Counted from the first letter of the stretch, positions 1 through 12,547 are shown. The stretch: DNA of 64,000 nucleotides from Pleurodeles waltl (GCF_031143425.1 NC_090439.1:353022027-353086026), one strand, 5' to 3'. A program made the numbers and translations. Notes: generated by a model not told the origin, from the sequence alone.

Positions 1-2468
1 TATTAACATATTCGCATATAGTTTCCTACTGGCATTAGACTTTAGTTACAACATAAATATATCCCGCCTATAATAGCTTAACGAAAACTGGCAAACATCT
101 GGTGTAGGTTTGTATTCAAAATAAGGAATAAAAAATTAGGTCTATTGACTCACGCGTTGAAAGCTGGGAAAAGGAAAAATAAGTTTGCACCATTTATTAA
201 AAAAAAGTTGTAAGTGCATATGAAAAGATGAAAATGGCATAAATTGGTAAACAACGCAAAGGGAAAACACTTGAAAAGCAGAGGTAGCAGGTAAGAGGGA
301 CAAGGGTCACCATACATGAGCAGGTAGGAGGGACAAGGGTCACCATACATGAAAAATGCACAAGTATAGCAGATCTATATGGGAAATATTTCTGCACCAT
401 CTGTGCTTTAAACTGTTTGGATTTATGTATATATAGTTTACAAGAGCAGAGAGGAGGTTGACGTGGGGCAAGGGCAGAGTGGCTTCAGTGAAGTTGCAGA
501 GCAGGTCAGAGTTGTCTGTGAACTTAAGTGAAAAGTCAAAGACCAGAAGGAGAAGGCAATGTATAGAACAGAGAGCTGACAAGTACTGCAGTTTGGTCAG
601 GACAGCACAGCACGTAGGCCAGGAAGGCCATTAAGAGGAATGTCAGGATTGAAGAGCCTATGCAGCAAAAAGGGGAGAGCCCAAACACATTGTGTTGGAT
701 GAGAGAGTGCTAAGGAGTACACTTAGTCTAAAGAATTATAGGGTACATTAAAATATGCTAAACAACAAACGCCCTTCCAGGTCTCATTTGATACCAAATC
801 ATTCTTCAGTATCTCAACAAATCCAATCATAAATTCACAAGTAAATACAAATGTGAGGAGACTAACTTTATATTTCAATTATTTTTACATACAAAAGTTG
901 TACATAAGGATATACATATGCATTAAACGGTGCTCTGTGAGCAGGTGATCACACAAAGCAAGTGGGTGCAAAAATACAAAAAACAGTGATGTGATCATAA
1001 AAAGGCAACAGTATGACAATTTGTAATTGGTAAATCAATTTTCAAATCAGTTTTATAGCTCCCAATCAACCAACATCCTAAATGTAATGTCTTTATGCCC
1101 AGCGGTGTCAACAATGATTCGACCCATACTAAAACATGTAGGGTCATCAACAGGACAAACATTAGATGGTAATTCAGAGCATCCAGGTAGATCCTAGGTA
1201 AAAGAGATGAATATTTAGGGACTGTTTGATCACAAAAATAAAGTCTCCTACATTATATAGAGTTACCCAATTGAAGTGGGGAAAAATGTCTCTGTGGGGA
1301 AGGAAAATGACAGTCACCAGTCAGCTAAAATTATAAAAAGGAGAAAAAGTGGTCTGAAAGTGGCAAAATGATTAATGTGTGCACTCCATGCGACTTACAA
1401 AAGCAGATGTAACTCACCCAGTATGTTTCTCTGCAAACAAATCATAAGGAAGCAAGATCATAAAAACAAGGGCTGGATAGGCATAAACCCAAGCACAAAA
1501 GGTAAATAAAGAGTCCACTTACTCGCGGTTGAAAAACAATATTTAATGCAAAAATCAACTGAGGAACTGAACTTCATTAGTGAGCAGCAATGATTGGTAT
1601 TGCATCTCACTGGGAAGGTCAAAAGAAAAATAACTGAATAAAGTGATACAATTTTAAGAAGAGTTTTAAGAAGCGGTGTTCATCTAAATAGCCAGTAACT
1701 CACAGTCAAAGGTGCTCAAAGAGCATATCGGAAAACTTACTGGAAGTGAAAGGTCGAGTTGCGAAAAGTGCTGCGGAGGCTAAGCCTACTGACTGCCAGT
1801 AAACGTCTGCAAGAATGGAACGCAGAAGCCCGCTACTCAGTTAGAGTAATGTTGAAGCCGTGTGTGCTTCAACTTAAGCATAGGTGATTGAGAAGGTGCT
1901 ACAGCAAGAAAAGGACCACCATGCTAGGAATGGAAAAAACAGCTCCATCTTGGAAAAGCCAAGGATTTAACTTTAAAGAGCGATCACACATCTGCCATCT
2001 GACCAGGGCCAGACCTTCAGTTAATAAATGATTAAGCAACATATCTGAATTTGATTTAGGAGGAAACTGAACACCAGCTGCCTGATGTAAATGGAGTGTG
2101 AGACAGTAAGATGGAGCCTTTCAAGACACAACAGCTTAGTGTATACATATGCCACTTGAAATGGGGGAGGCTGACTAACCAAGTTTTGTTGTTCAGAAAG
2201 GAATGTAGCGGGTAAAATACTACACCCTTAAAACCAGCTGGCTCATTTTATCTTGGATTTCAAGTATTGTGGTCACTGGTGTTTAATGGTTAAAGAGAAC
2301 AAAGGCAGTGATCCTGTCTCATTCTACCTCAAATTAGACTGCTCCGAATATAGGCAGGACAACTATCACTAACAAAATTCAGAGTGGCTAACAATCACCA
2401 GAATAGCTGTTGGTGGACTAAGCAATGAAACTATTTTATTATGTAACTTCCATGAGAAGTCTTTATTT
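1..2468. other. Intronic sequence, no gene recognised
   Basis: AT-rich sequence downstream of the last visible RIPOR exon (minus strand). No exon, RNA gene or open frame with a recognisable domain was found. The only internal structure noted is a two-copy tandem repeat of about 32 bp at roughly 287-351, containing AGGGACAAGGGTCACCATAC. Short frames here have no domain signature. Confidence 0.6.
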
Positions 2469-4655
2469 GTGCAGAGTAGGAAATTGGGTTTTTGATTGGG
2501 GGTGAATTACCCTTCTCAAGCAACAACCACAATCCCTGTCAGGGTGAACCACAAAGGTCAACAAATTAACCTGTGCTTAAGACTCTGGAAGCTTGGCACA
2601 CAAGCAGCCGGGCTTAATTTACAGGCAATGTGAAAACAAAATGAAATAAAGTGAAAACACGAGAAAAATCTTACACCAATTTAGAAACAAGAGAACATTT
2701 TAATAAATAAAATGACACCAAAACAATTTGAATCCAATCAGTAGAACCGGAGTTATGAATTTGTGAAGTTTTAAGTAAAAGAATAGTGCCTAAAAGATCA
2801 AAGTGCCAACAGTGGGCAACTGGTCGCACATGATCAGGGTAAGGTCAAATTTTAAGGCCGACCACCATGGTGCAAAGTTGGCCTACACGAGGAGGATTGG
2901 GCCCGGTCTCAGCATACCTTCGGCCTAGAAGAAATTATGGAAAAAAGTTCCAGAGAAGGTAAAGTTCTTCGTGACAAGGCAGCTGGCAGTGCCCAAGGAG
3001 GAGGCATTGTCTTTGGGGAGCCGCTGAAATAAGGGCTTGATTTAGAGTTTGGAGGATGGGTTTACTCAGTGACAAACGCAAAGGATAGCCTGTCTACCTT
3101 ATGCTGATTTCCATTGGAAATAATGGAATCGTACTACGGTGGAAGGGATATCTGGCACGTTTGTGACAGTGATTACCCTTCGCCAAACCCTAAATCAGGC
3201 CCTAGGTCAAGGTGAAAATGTCTAAGTTCAGGCTTTGTAAATTTTTGGGAAGTTGAAAATCTCCCTCGGAATGATGCTGTAGCTGACGAGGGCCTTATGA
3301 GGTTGAATACCCTTCCTCAGAAGCCCTGATGAATAGGATTTTCTGCTGCGGAGAAGAACATAGCGGGAGCTACCACCGTCAGGCCAACCGAAGAGGCCCC
3401 TCAGGTGGATCGGTGAGTAGGTAGGTTCCCAGTCTCCTGTCGGTTCTCAGGCCACTTTTCGCCTGAATTTTTTTTAAGTCCCAAGTTTTACGTTTTGGCT
3501 GTTTGGACACCTTTAGCTCCAATTTCAAGGGTCTAGGACTGGCTGGGAATCAAAGAAAGGGTCCAGGTACGGGGAACAAGGTTGTTGTGTCGCTGTAGCT
3601 CTGAAGAGGAAGCTAGCCAACTAGTCCTTGGAGTCACTCTGGTAGTCCTGGGATCAAACAGCAAGGCAGGCCTGAAGCAGCAGGGACGTCATCTGAGGTA
3701 CAAGGAAGTCCCCTGGTAGCCACTGGGCAGGCCTTTGAAATACAAAGCAGGCCTCAAGCAGCAGGACAGAGTATAAAGAAATCCATCTGGGTGTCGTCTC
3801 CATGTCCAGGAGTGAACTGAAGAGTTGGTTTGAGGGTTCAGTATTGATACCCGGAGCCAGCCTTTGAAGAGGGAGAACCCTCTTTACTTCCCCCACATCT
3901 GGTCCTGGAAACTTCCTTCCCCCACTGCGTGTTCTTTGTGAGTGTGCTGTAGCCAGTCCCTCTGAAATGTAAGTAGGCAGGGAATACCTCCTGCCCTCTC
4001 ATCCTGTTAACAGATATTCCCCCTTTGTCTCACTGCTATGAAGGAACACACAATGGTGAACTGCCACTCCACTTACAGTCATGTGACTACAGGTACCAAA
4101 TAGTTATGACAAGAAAATGCCAACTTTCTAAAGATGTCATTTTCAGAATTGTGACTTAAAATCGAACTTTAATATTAAAGAGGACTCCATTCTTTTGAGA
4201 CCAAACATGATATTTACACATGCTCCCAATCAAAAGTTAGCACTTATTAAATGTAATAAGGTAACCCACTGTCAGGACACACAAGACTTAAAAGTACATG
4301 TCCAGCTTTAAAACTACACAGCACCGTGCCCTATGAGCTGTTTAAGGCCTGCCAAAAGGGTGACATATGTATTCAAAAGGGTGATTTACCTGGCAAAAGG
4401 TTTATTTTGCCAGGTCGAATTGGCAGTTTGAAACTGCACACAAGCTGCAATGGCAGTTCTGAGACATGTTTTACGGAGCTACGTAAGTGGGTGACTCAAT
4501 ATGTGCTGCAGGCCCACTAGTAGCATGTAATGTACAGGCCCTAGGTACATGTAGTAGCAAATTACGAGGGACTTATATGTAAATTGAATGTGTAAGCCAA
4601 TTCTACCATAGGTAAAGGGCCAACCAAAAGCATTTTAGCACTGGATAGCAGTGGC
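2469..4655 (+). repeat. Degenerate LTR (copy A), same family as the solo LTR at 9991-22738
   Basis: The stretch near 2480-2700 matches 9991-10200, sharing the GGGTTT..GATTGG and ACCACAATCC..GTCAGGGT blocks. The stretch 4320-4655 matches 11100-11270 joined to 22446-22620, sharing ACATGTTTTA, TAAGTGGGTG, TAGCATGTAAT and TTTTAGCACTG. Copy A is longer than copy B because of extra sequence around 2800-3950. The start is blurred (TGTGCAGAGTAGG.. against TGTTAGAAACTGGG). The end is set where similarity fades. It serves as an intact-site reference showing what copy B looked like before it was interrupted. An 80-residue frame at 3654-3896 is not thought to be coding. Confidence 0.6.
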
Positions 4656-5451
4656 AGTTGTCACAGATGACTCATTTTGACAGATTTCCATGCACATATT
4701 ATAGCACATCAACATCACAATATTTTATACTTTAGCTCTTTTACAGCTCTAAACTAGTTACAGAAGACCCCATGTTTTTCAACATTTACATGCCAGTGGC
4801 GATACATTTGCAGAACCATCAACCCCACTAAAACAACATTGCAAGGAGGGAAGTGTGGATAAACAAAGAGCAGATAAATTCCTCCATTAATCTACAACTG
4901 CATATATTCTATAGTGTATCTTAAGCCTAAATCAGTAAATGCACCACATGTAATCATGCTGTGATTAAAGCAAAACAATTTACATTTCAAGTAGATAAAC
5001 ACCACAGCATGCAGGAAGAGAAAGTGCTATATTCCAAAGCCATTTTGTAAAAATTCATGCTTTCCTCTTCTGAGGCTATGGATGTCCCCGTCTTAGGGAA
5101 ATGGGTAAGGCTTCCATAACCTTGAGATAGGCCCAGTTTTGCAAGTAAGAGGACACATTTGAAGGCCAGTAACGGTTGACATTCTCTTTTGACCTCTGTA
5201 CACAAATTTCTAGGAAAGTCTATTATTTCACCAGAGAAAAGGGTCTATACCACAATAATTTGCAGGAAGGTCATGATATGGTATTCTACTCTCGTACTGA
5301 GTGACTGACCAAATTAATGAATGAATGAATGATGCAAAGGAAACAAAAATAGTGAAGGACTGGACATTATATTGACCACTGGAAAAATGTGTGAGCTCTA
5401 CTCTGATAAAACATCAGGTTTGAAAAATTGCTGTTACTCTTGTACACTTAC

Positions 5452-5587
5452 CTTCTGTGAGAGAGCTAAGGTTTCCCAGATTCTCTGTGCTGATCTCTGC
5501 AAGTTTTTCCACCACTAGACTTTGCTTGGTAACTTTATCCAGGTAATCCCTCAGAACGAAGGGTGTTTTGTTGGGCTGCATAATTTG
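5452..5587 (-). CDS. RIPOR2: RIPOR-family exon (136 bp)
   Basis: This is an internal coding exon of a Rho family-interacting cell polarization regulator. RIPOR proteins bind and restrain RhoA in cell polarity, migration and differentiation. On the minus strand the exon follows a pyrimidine-rich TTTCTTTTCACAG acceptor and ends at a GAAG|GTAAGTG donor. It enters in phase 0 and leaves in phase 1. The peptide begins QIMQPNKTPFVLRDYLDKV and ends near ENLGNLSSLTE, resembling the conserved C-terminal part of RIPOR proteins. It joins in frame to the exon at 36348-36516, whose peptide ends LQYCTQLIQ. The next exon must lie to the left of this window. The RIPOR2 assignment is from memory of family sequences; RIPOR3 or RIPOR1 cannot be excluded. 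Confidence 0.8.
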
Positions 5588-6508
5588 CTGTGAAAAGAAA
5601 AACTGAGTTTTATTTTTACCTGGTCAGAGCTACAATATTTTCAAAACTACACATAGCGGCTAGTGCTAAGAAAAGAAACAAATAATTCTACAATGGGTTC
5701 ACACGTTCATAGAGCTATCACGACTTGAAATGTCATTCTAAGTAAGGCAGAAAGACAAGTTTTTTTACATCTATGTTATGCTTTCTGTCAATCACTTACT
5801 GAGTGTATTTTTGCCTTTACTCTGTACAGCACTCCACTGCCTTTCGAGATTTTGTGATGCCCAAATACTACATTCATAAATACTTGTAGTGAAGCTGTTA
5901 TATGGTCCCAATGAATTGAGTAGGACTGTGTTTTAGGTCAACATGAACTTCAAGATATAGGGACTAAGCTTGTCTAAACCATCAGGAAATGTTTACACAA
6001 TTCCTAGTTTGCTCACAGTGCTCCATTTGAACCTCTAGCCTTACCAGGGCACCAGAAGGCATCAGCAACCTCAAACTTGATCACTTTTGTTCCCAAGCAA
6101 ATTGTGGAAAAAGATCTACCCTTTCATTGTTACTCTACATGCCCAAGGTAAACACAAGAAAAATACTAAAATGGCTTTTCAAACATCAATTGAAACAATC
6201 GTATTCTTGTATAGAAAGACAGCTAGGATAATTAGGTAGATGAAACAAAGCATTGTAACCAGCATTATAAGAATGGTGAAAAAGATTTAAAAAATCAACA
6301 GTGTTAAAGTTACTCTGTTGTTACACTACTATCTGCTACTACCTACACCTTCGAGAGCATAGCAGGATGACCTTCTACCAGATTCTTTGGGGCATCCTAG
6401 CCCTACCATACCTGGGTGTGATGTGCCAGAAAGCTGATCTGATGTAGAGCACGCTATCGTCCATTGCAGGATAGAGGTCAGAGTCTGCAGAGCTGCATCT
6501 CACTCACA
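5588..6508. other. Intron between RIPOR exons, proximal part
   Basis: First part of the 30.8-kb intron seen from its 3' end. The acceptor polypyrimidine tract lies just right of 5587. Nothing else recognisable was seen here. Confidence 0.6.
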
Positions 6509-6664
6509 GGCCCATATTGATACTTTTTTTGTGCTGCATTTGCGTCAGTTTTTGACGCAAAATTGGTGCAAACATGCAAAATACAATTGTATTTTGTAAG
6601 TTTGCGCCGTTTTTGCATCAAAAAGCAGCGCATATGCGGTGCTAAAAAAGTATAAATATGGGCC
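6509..6664. mobile_element. 156-bp palindromic MITE
   Basis: The element is a near-perfect inverted repeat over its full length. The left arm starts GGCCCATATTGATACTTTTTT and the reverse complement of the right end starts GGCCCATATTTATACTTTTTT. Both arms continue through GCAAAC.TACAAAATAC to a central ACAATTGTATT. The trinucleotide ACA flanks both ends, consistent with a 3-bp target duplication as in PIF/Harbinger-like elements. It has no coding capacity. The superfamily is inferred only from duplication length and terminal layout. Confidence 0.75.
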
Positions 6665-6845
6665 ACAGTGTACTGCATTACAGGATAATCGAGGAGTAGT
6701 GCTCCTCTGCAAAATGTAGCACATAGGCTGTAAATAATAAAAGCATTGTTAATATTTCACTGTATCTACGGTGCAGAGCCGATGTGCTAATTTGTCTGGA
6801 GCCTCAGAGTCTCCGACAGACAAAATAAGACAAGGGCATTGCTTT

Positions 6846-7930
6846 CTATGTGCTCTGCTTTGGACAGAGTGTGCAGACTCCATGGCAGGAAAGCTTACTA
6901 GGAATAAGCTGCATGTACAGTATCTTCTCATTACATCCACTGTGGAGCAATAAAAATAGGATCAACATAGCAATGATCAGGAATAACACAAGCAGTATGC
7001 CTCCAAATACACTGGAAACCAAAGAGTGCAAATAGGACGGTATTACTCTGAATACAGTCTGGAACATGCTAACAAAGCCAGACCCAAGTACTTTGAAAAA
7101 GTTGACCACTTCCATGGTATTTGAAACATTAAATATACAGTGTACAAATTCGCCACAATGCTGCTGCAGGTTTGTTTACAATAGCCATTGTACTTTATAA
7201 GAAGTCCTTGGAGAACAAACATTTCTTGAGCAGATATTAATGGCAGGTCCTTCTGAAACAATAAGACTGTCAGTCGGCTTAACATATCAAAGATATTATT
7301 AAAAACAGGAATGGACAGACATAAGGTAACTCCCCTAATCATGTGTGTGGTTAACAGTCTTTATGTCCCATTCAGCAGATATTAAACCTGGAGTAATTAT
7401 CTTATTTAAAGCAACCGTAAAAATATAAGGAATTTGTAAAGTTTCTGTAGAGCAAAAATATCAACTTGGACCTTATCCCAAACAATTTCATCAGAGACAG
7501 GAAATGCAGAACTGTTCACAAGGGACAGGTCTATTTACACTTTATGTGAAGAAGAGTGAGGCTTCATCACCTCCGCTACCAGTTCTGTCGTAGAGCATTC
7601 TGAAAGGCAATGTCCATTCAGAAGCAAGAGAAAAACTGTAACAAATCAAATCCAAATGAATAGGAAAATCAGTAAAATGGAAATCCAAATATAGGCCCAT
7701 AGTGGAATCAGATTATTCTGTTTTAGACAAATAAGAAATGCACATACACCATGAAGTGAAGTATGTGAAGAATATGAAGAAAAAGCATCAATGCGGGCAA
7801 AGTAACCAGAGGCAGTCTTTGCAAAAACAGGGACCTCATCTGGTGAAGAAAAACTGGTAGGCACCTCTAAATATGGTTGATAATAAATAACTTCATTGTT
7901 AGAAGTAGCAGTAGAAAACTGTAGACTCAC
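6846..7930 (-). pseudogene. env-like remnant of an endogenous retrovirus
   Basis: Broken open frames at 7646-7930, 7043-7342 and 6846-7115 lie downstream of integrase on the same strand, the place expected for env. The first ends in a strong hydrophobic segment (LIPLWAYIWISILLIFLFIW region). The last carries another (GGILLVLFLIIAMLILFLLL) followed by a short polar tail, like a membrane anchor of a transmembrane subunit. About 1 kb is too short for a full env, and the frames differ, so internal deletion and frameshifts are likely. No surface-unit or fusion motif was recognised. The call rests on position and hydrophobicity, not on a clear homologous motif. The copy is not functional. Confidence 0.45.
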
Positions 7931-8499
7931 ATCTGATGTTTATCCTCTATTAGTAGTAGCAACAATAACTAGTGGACGTTCAGCATCCGAAGTCCCCAAC
8001 CTGGGAGAAGCAATATCTGTAATACTTAATGTTTTGTAAAGGAATCTCCAGCAGGGTTGTGAGCAAAGGCAGGGAACTACTCAGAAGCCTTTGTGGTCCT
8101 ACTGTGTCATACTGACCACATGATGTAGCTTTATCTGATCAATGGAAACAAATTGTTTGTTTCTACAATCAGCAAGTGCTTGATATGATGGGCTGAATTC
8201 CTTTCTGTCTGTATTCTTCTCCCAAACTAGATCCCCAACCTTATGAATTCAGCCACAAGTTGCTAGTTGCTCTTTCACTTCATTGGTGGCACAGCGTTTG
8301 GAAATTTAATTGAGCACTCATCGCACAAGTCTTGTAGTGCCTGTAAGACAGCTCAATGTTCATTGATGTCAAAAGACTTAACTGTCGCCACTGTGCCAGG
8401 GTTATCAAAAACTGGAATTTACATCTGGTCTCCAAAGAGGGATCTTATAGAGGCTCCGGCCACCCAAGGATGATCTAGGCAGATTATTTGAAGATCTCT

Positions 8500-9152
8500 T
8501 GAATCCATACAGGTGATGGTTTCAACTAGGACCTAAACCTAATACTCTAGCTGTTATGGACTGCTTTAAGTCATGGTTTGTCCTTTCCACTATCACATGT
8601 TCTTTGTGGTGACAGGGGGAGGAATAATGCACAGAAACACCCAGAGTTCCCATTGTATTCCAGTAAGCCTTAGCAGCAAACAGCGGTCCAAGTGGAATGC
8701 TGCTACTGCATAAGTCCCGATAAAGACCTGCACATTTTTAATAACAGTTTGAGCATTAGCTGATCACTGTGGCCACACCATAGAAATCTAGAACAAGAAT
8801 TAATGGCCAATGGAATAAATGTAAGCACACCATCTGAGCGCAGAGGTCCAAATAGACACATTGTAGAGGTATGTTTGAAACTAAGAGGGATGTGTGCGGT
8901 GGATGAGCTGCGGTTGACGTTTTTAATTTGCTGACAAATATCACAACTGAGGACACATCGTTCAGTTTGTTTGCACAGACTATGCCACAAATAGCGTTTC
9001 TGTAGTAATGAAACTGTAGCCGCCACATCTGCATGTGCAAACACTAATCCCTTATGGGCAGCAATGATTAATTCTATCCTGCAGTCCTGGTTTGGTATCA
9101 CTCGATCACCCACCCCAAGAATGCGAGCAAAAGGAATGTTTTGGGCACTCAA
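8500..9152 (-). pseudogene. Endogenous retrovirus integrase (HHCC and part of core)
   Basis: The frame at 8703-9152 carries a retroviral integrase zinc-binding domain. It has a His pair (AHKG..FAHAD) followed by CVLSCDICQQIK, the two-Cys half. Further along the strand, near 8550-8640 and in another frame, the core continues with a VERTNHDLK motif that supplies the expected catalytic Glu (codon 8585-8587). Integrase would insert reverse-transcribed DNA into the chromosome. Frame changes between these segments show the gene is dead. It lies directly downstream of the RNase H remnant and upstream of the env-like piece, in normal pol order on the minus strand. Confidence 0.75.
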
Positions 9153-9248
9153 AAGATAGGATTATTTTGCTGAGTATGTTTTAGGTAATGGAATGCCACT
9201 GGGCGAATCAGTGATAGCAGCCATGATGTCATCATCCACCCTCGTGTG

Positions 9249-9984
9249 CTAACGAGTAATCACAGCTACAACTGCAGTCTGAACTGCCAGTCTGGCCGCT
9301 TCATCAGCCAATAAATTCCCTGCAATGTATACTCCAACACACTGATGGTTCAGTGTATAAATTACATAAGCCCATGGCAAGCAGTCTTTAAGATGCACCA
9401 TTTGTACCCAATGCAATTTATGTTTGATAGCATTTCCTTTAAAATCTCTGAAACCATTCAGCCAATAATGTAAATGTTCATTGAAAGACTGGACACAGCC
9501 ATACAAATCACACTATAGGAGTGTGGGGAATTCAGGATTCACACGAGGATGAGTATTGTTCTTTATTGTCAAATGTGGGCTGAGCTGAGCCATCAGTATG
9601 TATTATGTGATCATACTGACCAAAAGGCAAAATGTCACTGTGTACAGGGTATTATTGTTCTTACTGAAGGCATTCTGGTGTTTGCAAAGTAGGGTTAAAG
9701 TCATCGTCAACATCAGTAGCTGTTAAGGAGGTGGCCTACTGTATCCATTGTGGATGTAAGGCTTTTGCATTTGGAAAGCTTGCCTTGGTGACAGCCTCTA
9801 AAGCTGGAATGGGAGTTACCTGAATTATATTTTTCCTTTGAGCGAACAGTCTTTCCTTTATGACAGCTTTCTGAACTGCAGTCATTATCTTTTCTGTTGA
9901 TGCAAAACACATTCCAACAGAGTATACATTTGAATTATAAGCAATTGACACAGTATCACCCTCATTAAAGGTGACATATGTATA
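9249..9984 (-). pseudogene. Endogenous retrovirus pol: RT connection and RNase H remnant
   Basis: Two broken frames cover this stretch. The frame within 9736-9984 has the look of the region between RT and RNase H (FASTEKIMTAVQKAVIKERL, then PNAKALHPQW). The frame at 9249-9506 ends in GNLLADEAARLAVQTAV, typical of the C-terminal end of retroviral RNase H. The coding sequence stops abruptly at the edge of the solo LTR that begins at 9991. It resumes in RT sequence on the far side at 22739 and beyond. Class III/spuma-like affinity is judged from the overall pol pattern and is tentative. Confidence 0.65.
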
Positions 9985-9990
9985 ACCAAT

Positions 9991-11270
9991 TGTTAGAAAC
10001 TGGGTTTCTGGTTGGAAGAGGTATGCACCCTGTCCAAGCAGGAACCACAATCCTAGTCAGGGTAAGCCACAAACACCCCAAATTAACAAGTGCTCACCTA
10101 TTGGTAGCTTGGCACAGAGCAGTCAGGCTTATCTTAAGAGCAATGTGTAAAGTATTTGTGCAACGCTTCAGTAAAACAGTGAAAATACCACACAAAAAGA
10201 TACCACATCTGGTTAGACAAATAGAACTTGATTCAATTAATAAAAGTAGACCAAAACAACAAAAAAATCAATAGGTAGAACTTAAGTTATGAATTGTCAA
10301 AGAATACACTGTAGAAAAGCACTCAGAAGCAAAAAGTGTCAACCGGGTCTATCTCGTTGCGCCAGACTGGGACCAAGTCAAAAGTTCATTCCAAATGCGA
10401 TGGAGTGAGAGCCAACTACAGGGAGCCAGGGAGGCTTGCTGAGTAAAGGTATCTTAATCTTGAAAGTGATGCATATGTGTTGATCCCCGTAGTGGTGGCA
10501 ATGTTCTGATCCTTCTTACACAGTAATGAAGATGCATTGATTTTCTCCACACAACAGCGGCAGCAGAGATGCGCTGGAGAGGTGAAGCATCAACTCCATT
10601 CCATGCAAGGGGGCTGATGTGCTGGTTCTGATCCATGCAACATGGGCAATGTCGTGGTTCCAAGCCGTCCTTGTGGGGACAGGCCACAGCCCATTCAGGT
10701 GTGTGTGAGGCTGTGCCCCCCTCATCACATCTAATCTCCCTTTGTGTGTAGCTTTCCAGAGGGAATGCACAAAGAACAGGCGTCACCCACCCCAGATGTG
10801 TAATGGAGACAGGCTGCAGGTATAAAGGGCTAACAGCAGGAAAATGGCAACTTTCTAAATTTTTAAATTTGGAGTGATAAATTCACCTTTGTCATTTAAG
10901 AGGATTTATTATTACAAATCCATAGGTACCAAACATGACAGATCCATCTCTTCTCAATTAGGAATTACAGCTTATTAAATGTAATAAGGAATCCCCAATG
11001 TTATCATAGGGGAGGGGTAGGCCTCACAGAAGTACAAAACATATTTGAGAGTTTTTCACTACCAAGACATGTAAAAGTGAAAACTATATGTGCTGCCTTT
11101 TATTTGCACAGCACCCTACCATATGGGCTATCTATGGTTTACATTAGGGATATCCTATATGTAATAAAAGGAAAGTTTAAGGCTTGGCAAGGGGTTTTAA
11201 ATGCCAAGTCGACATGGCACTGTAACACTGCATTCAGGCTGCAATAGCAGGCCTGAGGCATGTTTTAAAG
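9991..11270 (+). repeat. Solo LTR (copy B), left segment
   Basis: Begins TGTTAGAAACTGGGTTTCTGG immediately after CCAAT (9986-9990). The other end is at 22738 (..GTCAAACA), followed by CCAAT again (22739-22743). The TG..CA termini and 5-bp duplication identify a long terminal repeat of Gypsy type, about 1.57 kb without its own insertion. No internal coding region or second LTR is present, so this is a solo LTR left by LTR-LTR recombination. It interrupts the pol of the older retrovirus on the opposite strand. Confidence 0.85.
11263..11270 (+). repeat. 8-bp target duplication TTTTAAAG, left copy
   Basis: TTTTAAAG occurs here and at 22438-22445. Removing everything between, plus one copy, restores LTR sequence that matches copy A (4470-4490). 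This marks a single insertion of 11,167 bp. Confidence 0.8.
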
Positions 11271-11459
11271 AGGAGACAGTCTTTATCGCAAAGGCTAACA
11301 AACAAGAAGCCTTTACAACGAAGGCTTTATAACAAAAATGCCTTTAGAACAAAATTTTTAACAGCGACTATGCATTTACAACGGATGCCTTTTACAACAC
11401 AAATAGTGGGAAATGTAAGTATATTGCAGGTAAGTAAACAGTGTTTAAATATATTTATG

Positions 11460-11466
<7 letters not shown>

Positions 11467-11514
<48 letters not shown>
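11467..11514. repeat. (TA)n microsatellite
   Basis: Uninterrupted alternating TA. A second block lies at 11714-11763. Both produce spurious Tyr-Ile repeat frames on both strands. Confidence 0.95.
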
Positions 11515-11517
<3 letters not shown>

Positions 11518-11711
11518 CACTCATTTCCTCCACTAAAGCACCACCAAGTTCAAAATCCACACTGTCTCTAGATATAAAGATGACAGGTGAAGCAAGTCTA
11601 ACTTCTTTATTCCACTTGACAAAGGGGAACAGGTACACATTTAGTTTCAAAATGTACTGCCTTTGTGAACCACATATATTTAAATATATATGTGTGCGTA
11701 TAATTTTCAAA

Positions 11712-11713
<2 letters not shown>

Positions 11714-11763
<50 letters not shown>
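11714..11763. repeat. (TA)n microsatellite
   Basis: Second uninterrupted TA run, followed by CA-rich and AT-rich sequence to about 11840. Confidence 0.95.
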
Positions 11764-11770
<7 letters not shown>

Positions 11771-11864
11771 AACACACACATACTAATATATATATACATA
11801 CATATATATTTATATATATACATACACATATATATAAAAATATGTTTATTCCTTTTTGATTTTA

Positions 11865-12420
11865 GGGTAGGTATAGGTTTTTGGGGTAAGGAGATTTTTA
11901 GGGTGGTTATAGGTTTTTGGGTGGTAAGGAAAATATTAGGGTTTAGGGGAGGTACAGATGTTTGGGTAGTAAGGAAAATTTTAGGGTTTAGGATGGGTAT
12001 GTGTTTGTGGAAGATGAGAGAAATTTAGGTTTTAGGTTTGGTATGGGTTTTTGGGTAGCAGAATTTTTAGGGCTTAGGGTGGATATGGGTTTTTGGGTGG
12101 TAAGGAAATTATTAGGATTTAGGGTGGGTATAGGCTTTTGAGCGGTAAGGGAATTTTTAGGTTTTGGGGTGGGTATGGGTTTTTGGGTGATAAGGGAACT
12201 TTTAGGGTTTAGGGTGGTTGTAGATTTTTGGGAGGTAAGGGAACTTTTAGGTTCTGGGTTAGTATGGGTTGTTGGGTGGTAAGGGAGTTTTTAGGGTTTG
12301 GGGTGGGTATGGGTTTTTGGGTGGTAAGGGAACTTTTAGGGTTCAGACTGGGCATGGTTTTTTGCTGGTGGTAAGGGGATTTTGGGGTGCGAAAAGTCTT
12401 TTTTTAGGGTTCAAGGGTTA
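11865..12420 (+). repeat. G-rich minisatellite, unit about 47 bp, roughly 11 copies
   Basis: Diverged tandem units built on GGGTATGGGTTTTTGGGTGG followed by TAAGGGAATTTTTAGGGTTT. The plus strand is rich in TTAGGG and TTTAGGG motifs, resembling vertebrate telomere repeats in short bursts, with few C residues. Units vary by small substitutions and indels. The open frames across it are by-products of the low-complexity sequence. Confidence 0.85.
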
Positions 12421-12449
12421 TTGGTCAAAAGGTGTATTTATATTGTTGA

Positions 12450-12501
12450 AATATATATATTTATATATATAGCTATCTCTCTCTCTATATATATATACCT
12501 A

Positions 12502-12547
<46 letters not shown>

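Noticed and set aside
283..351. CRISPR-like repeat
   Set aside because: Only two adjacent copies with no spacer. It is a simple tandem duplication in vertebrate intron DNA.
11865..12420. True interstitial telomere array
   Set aside because: TTAGGG motifs occur singly within a 47-bp unit and are not head-to-tail hexamers.
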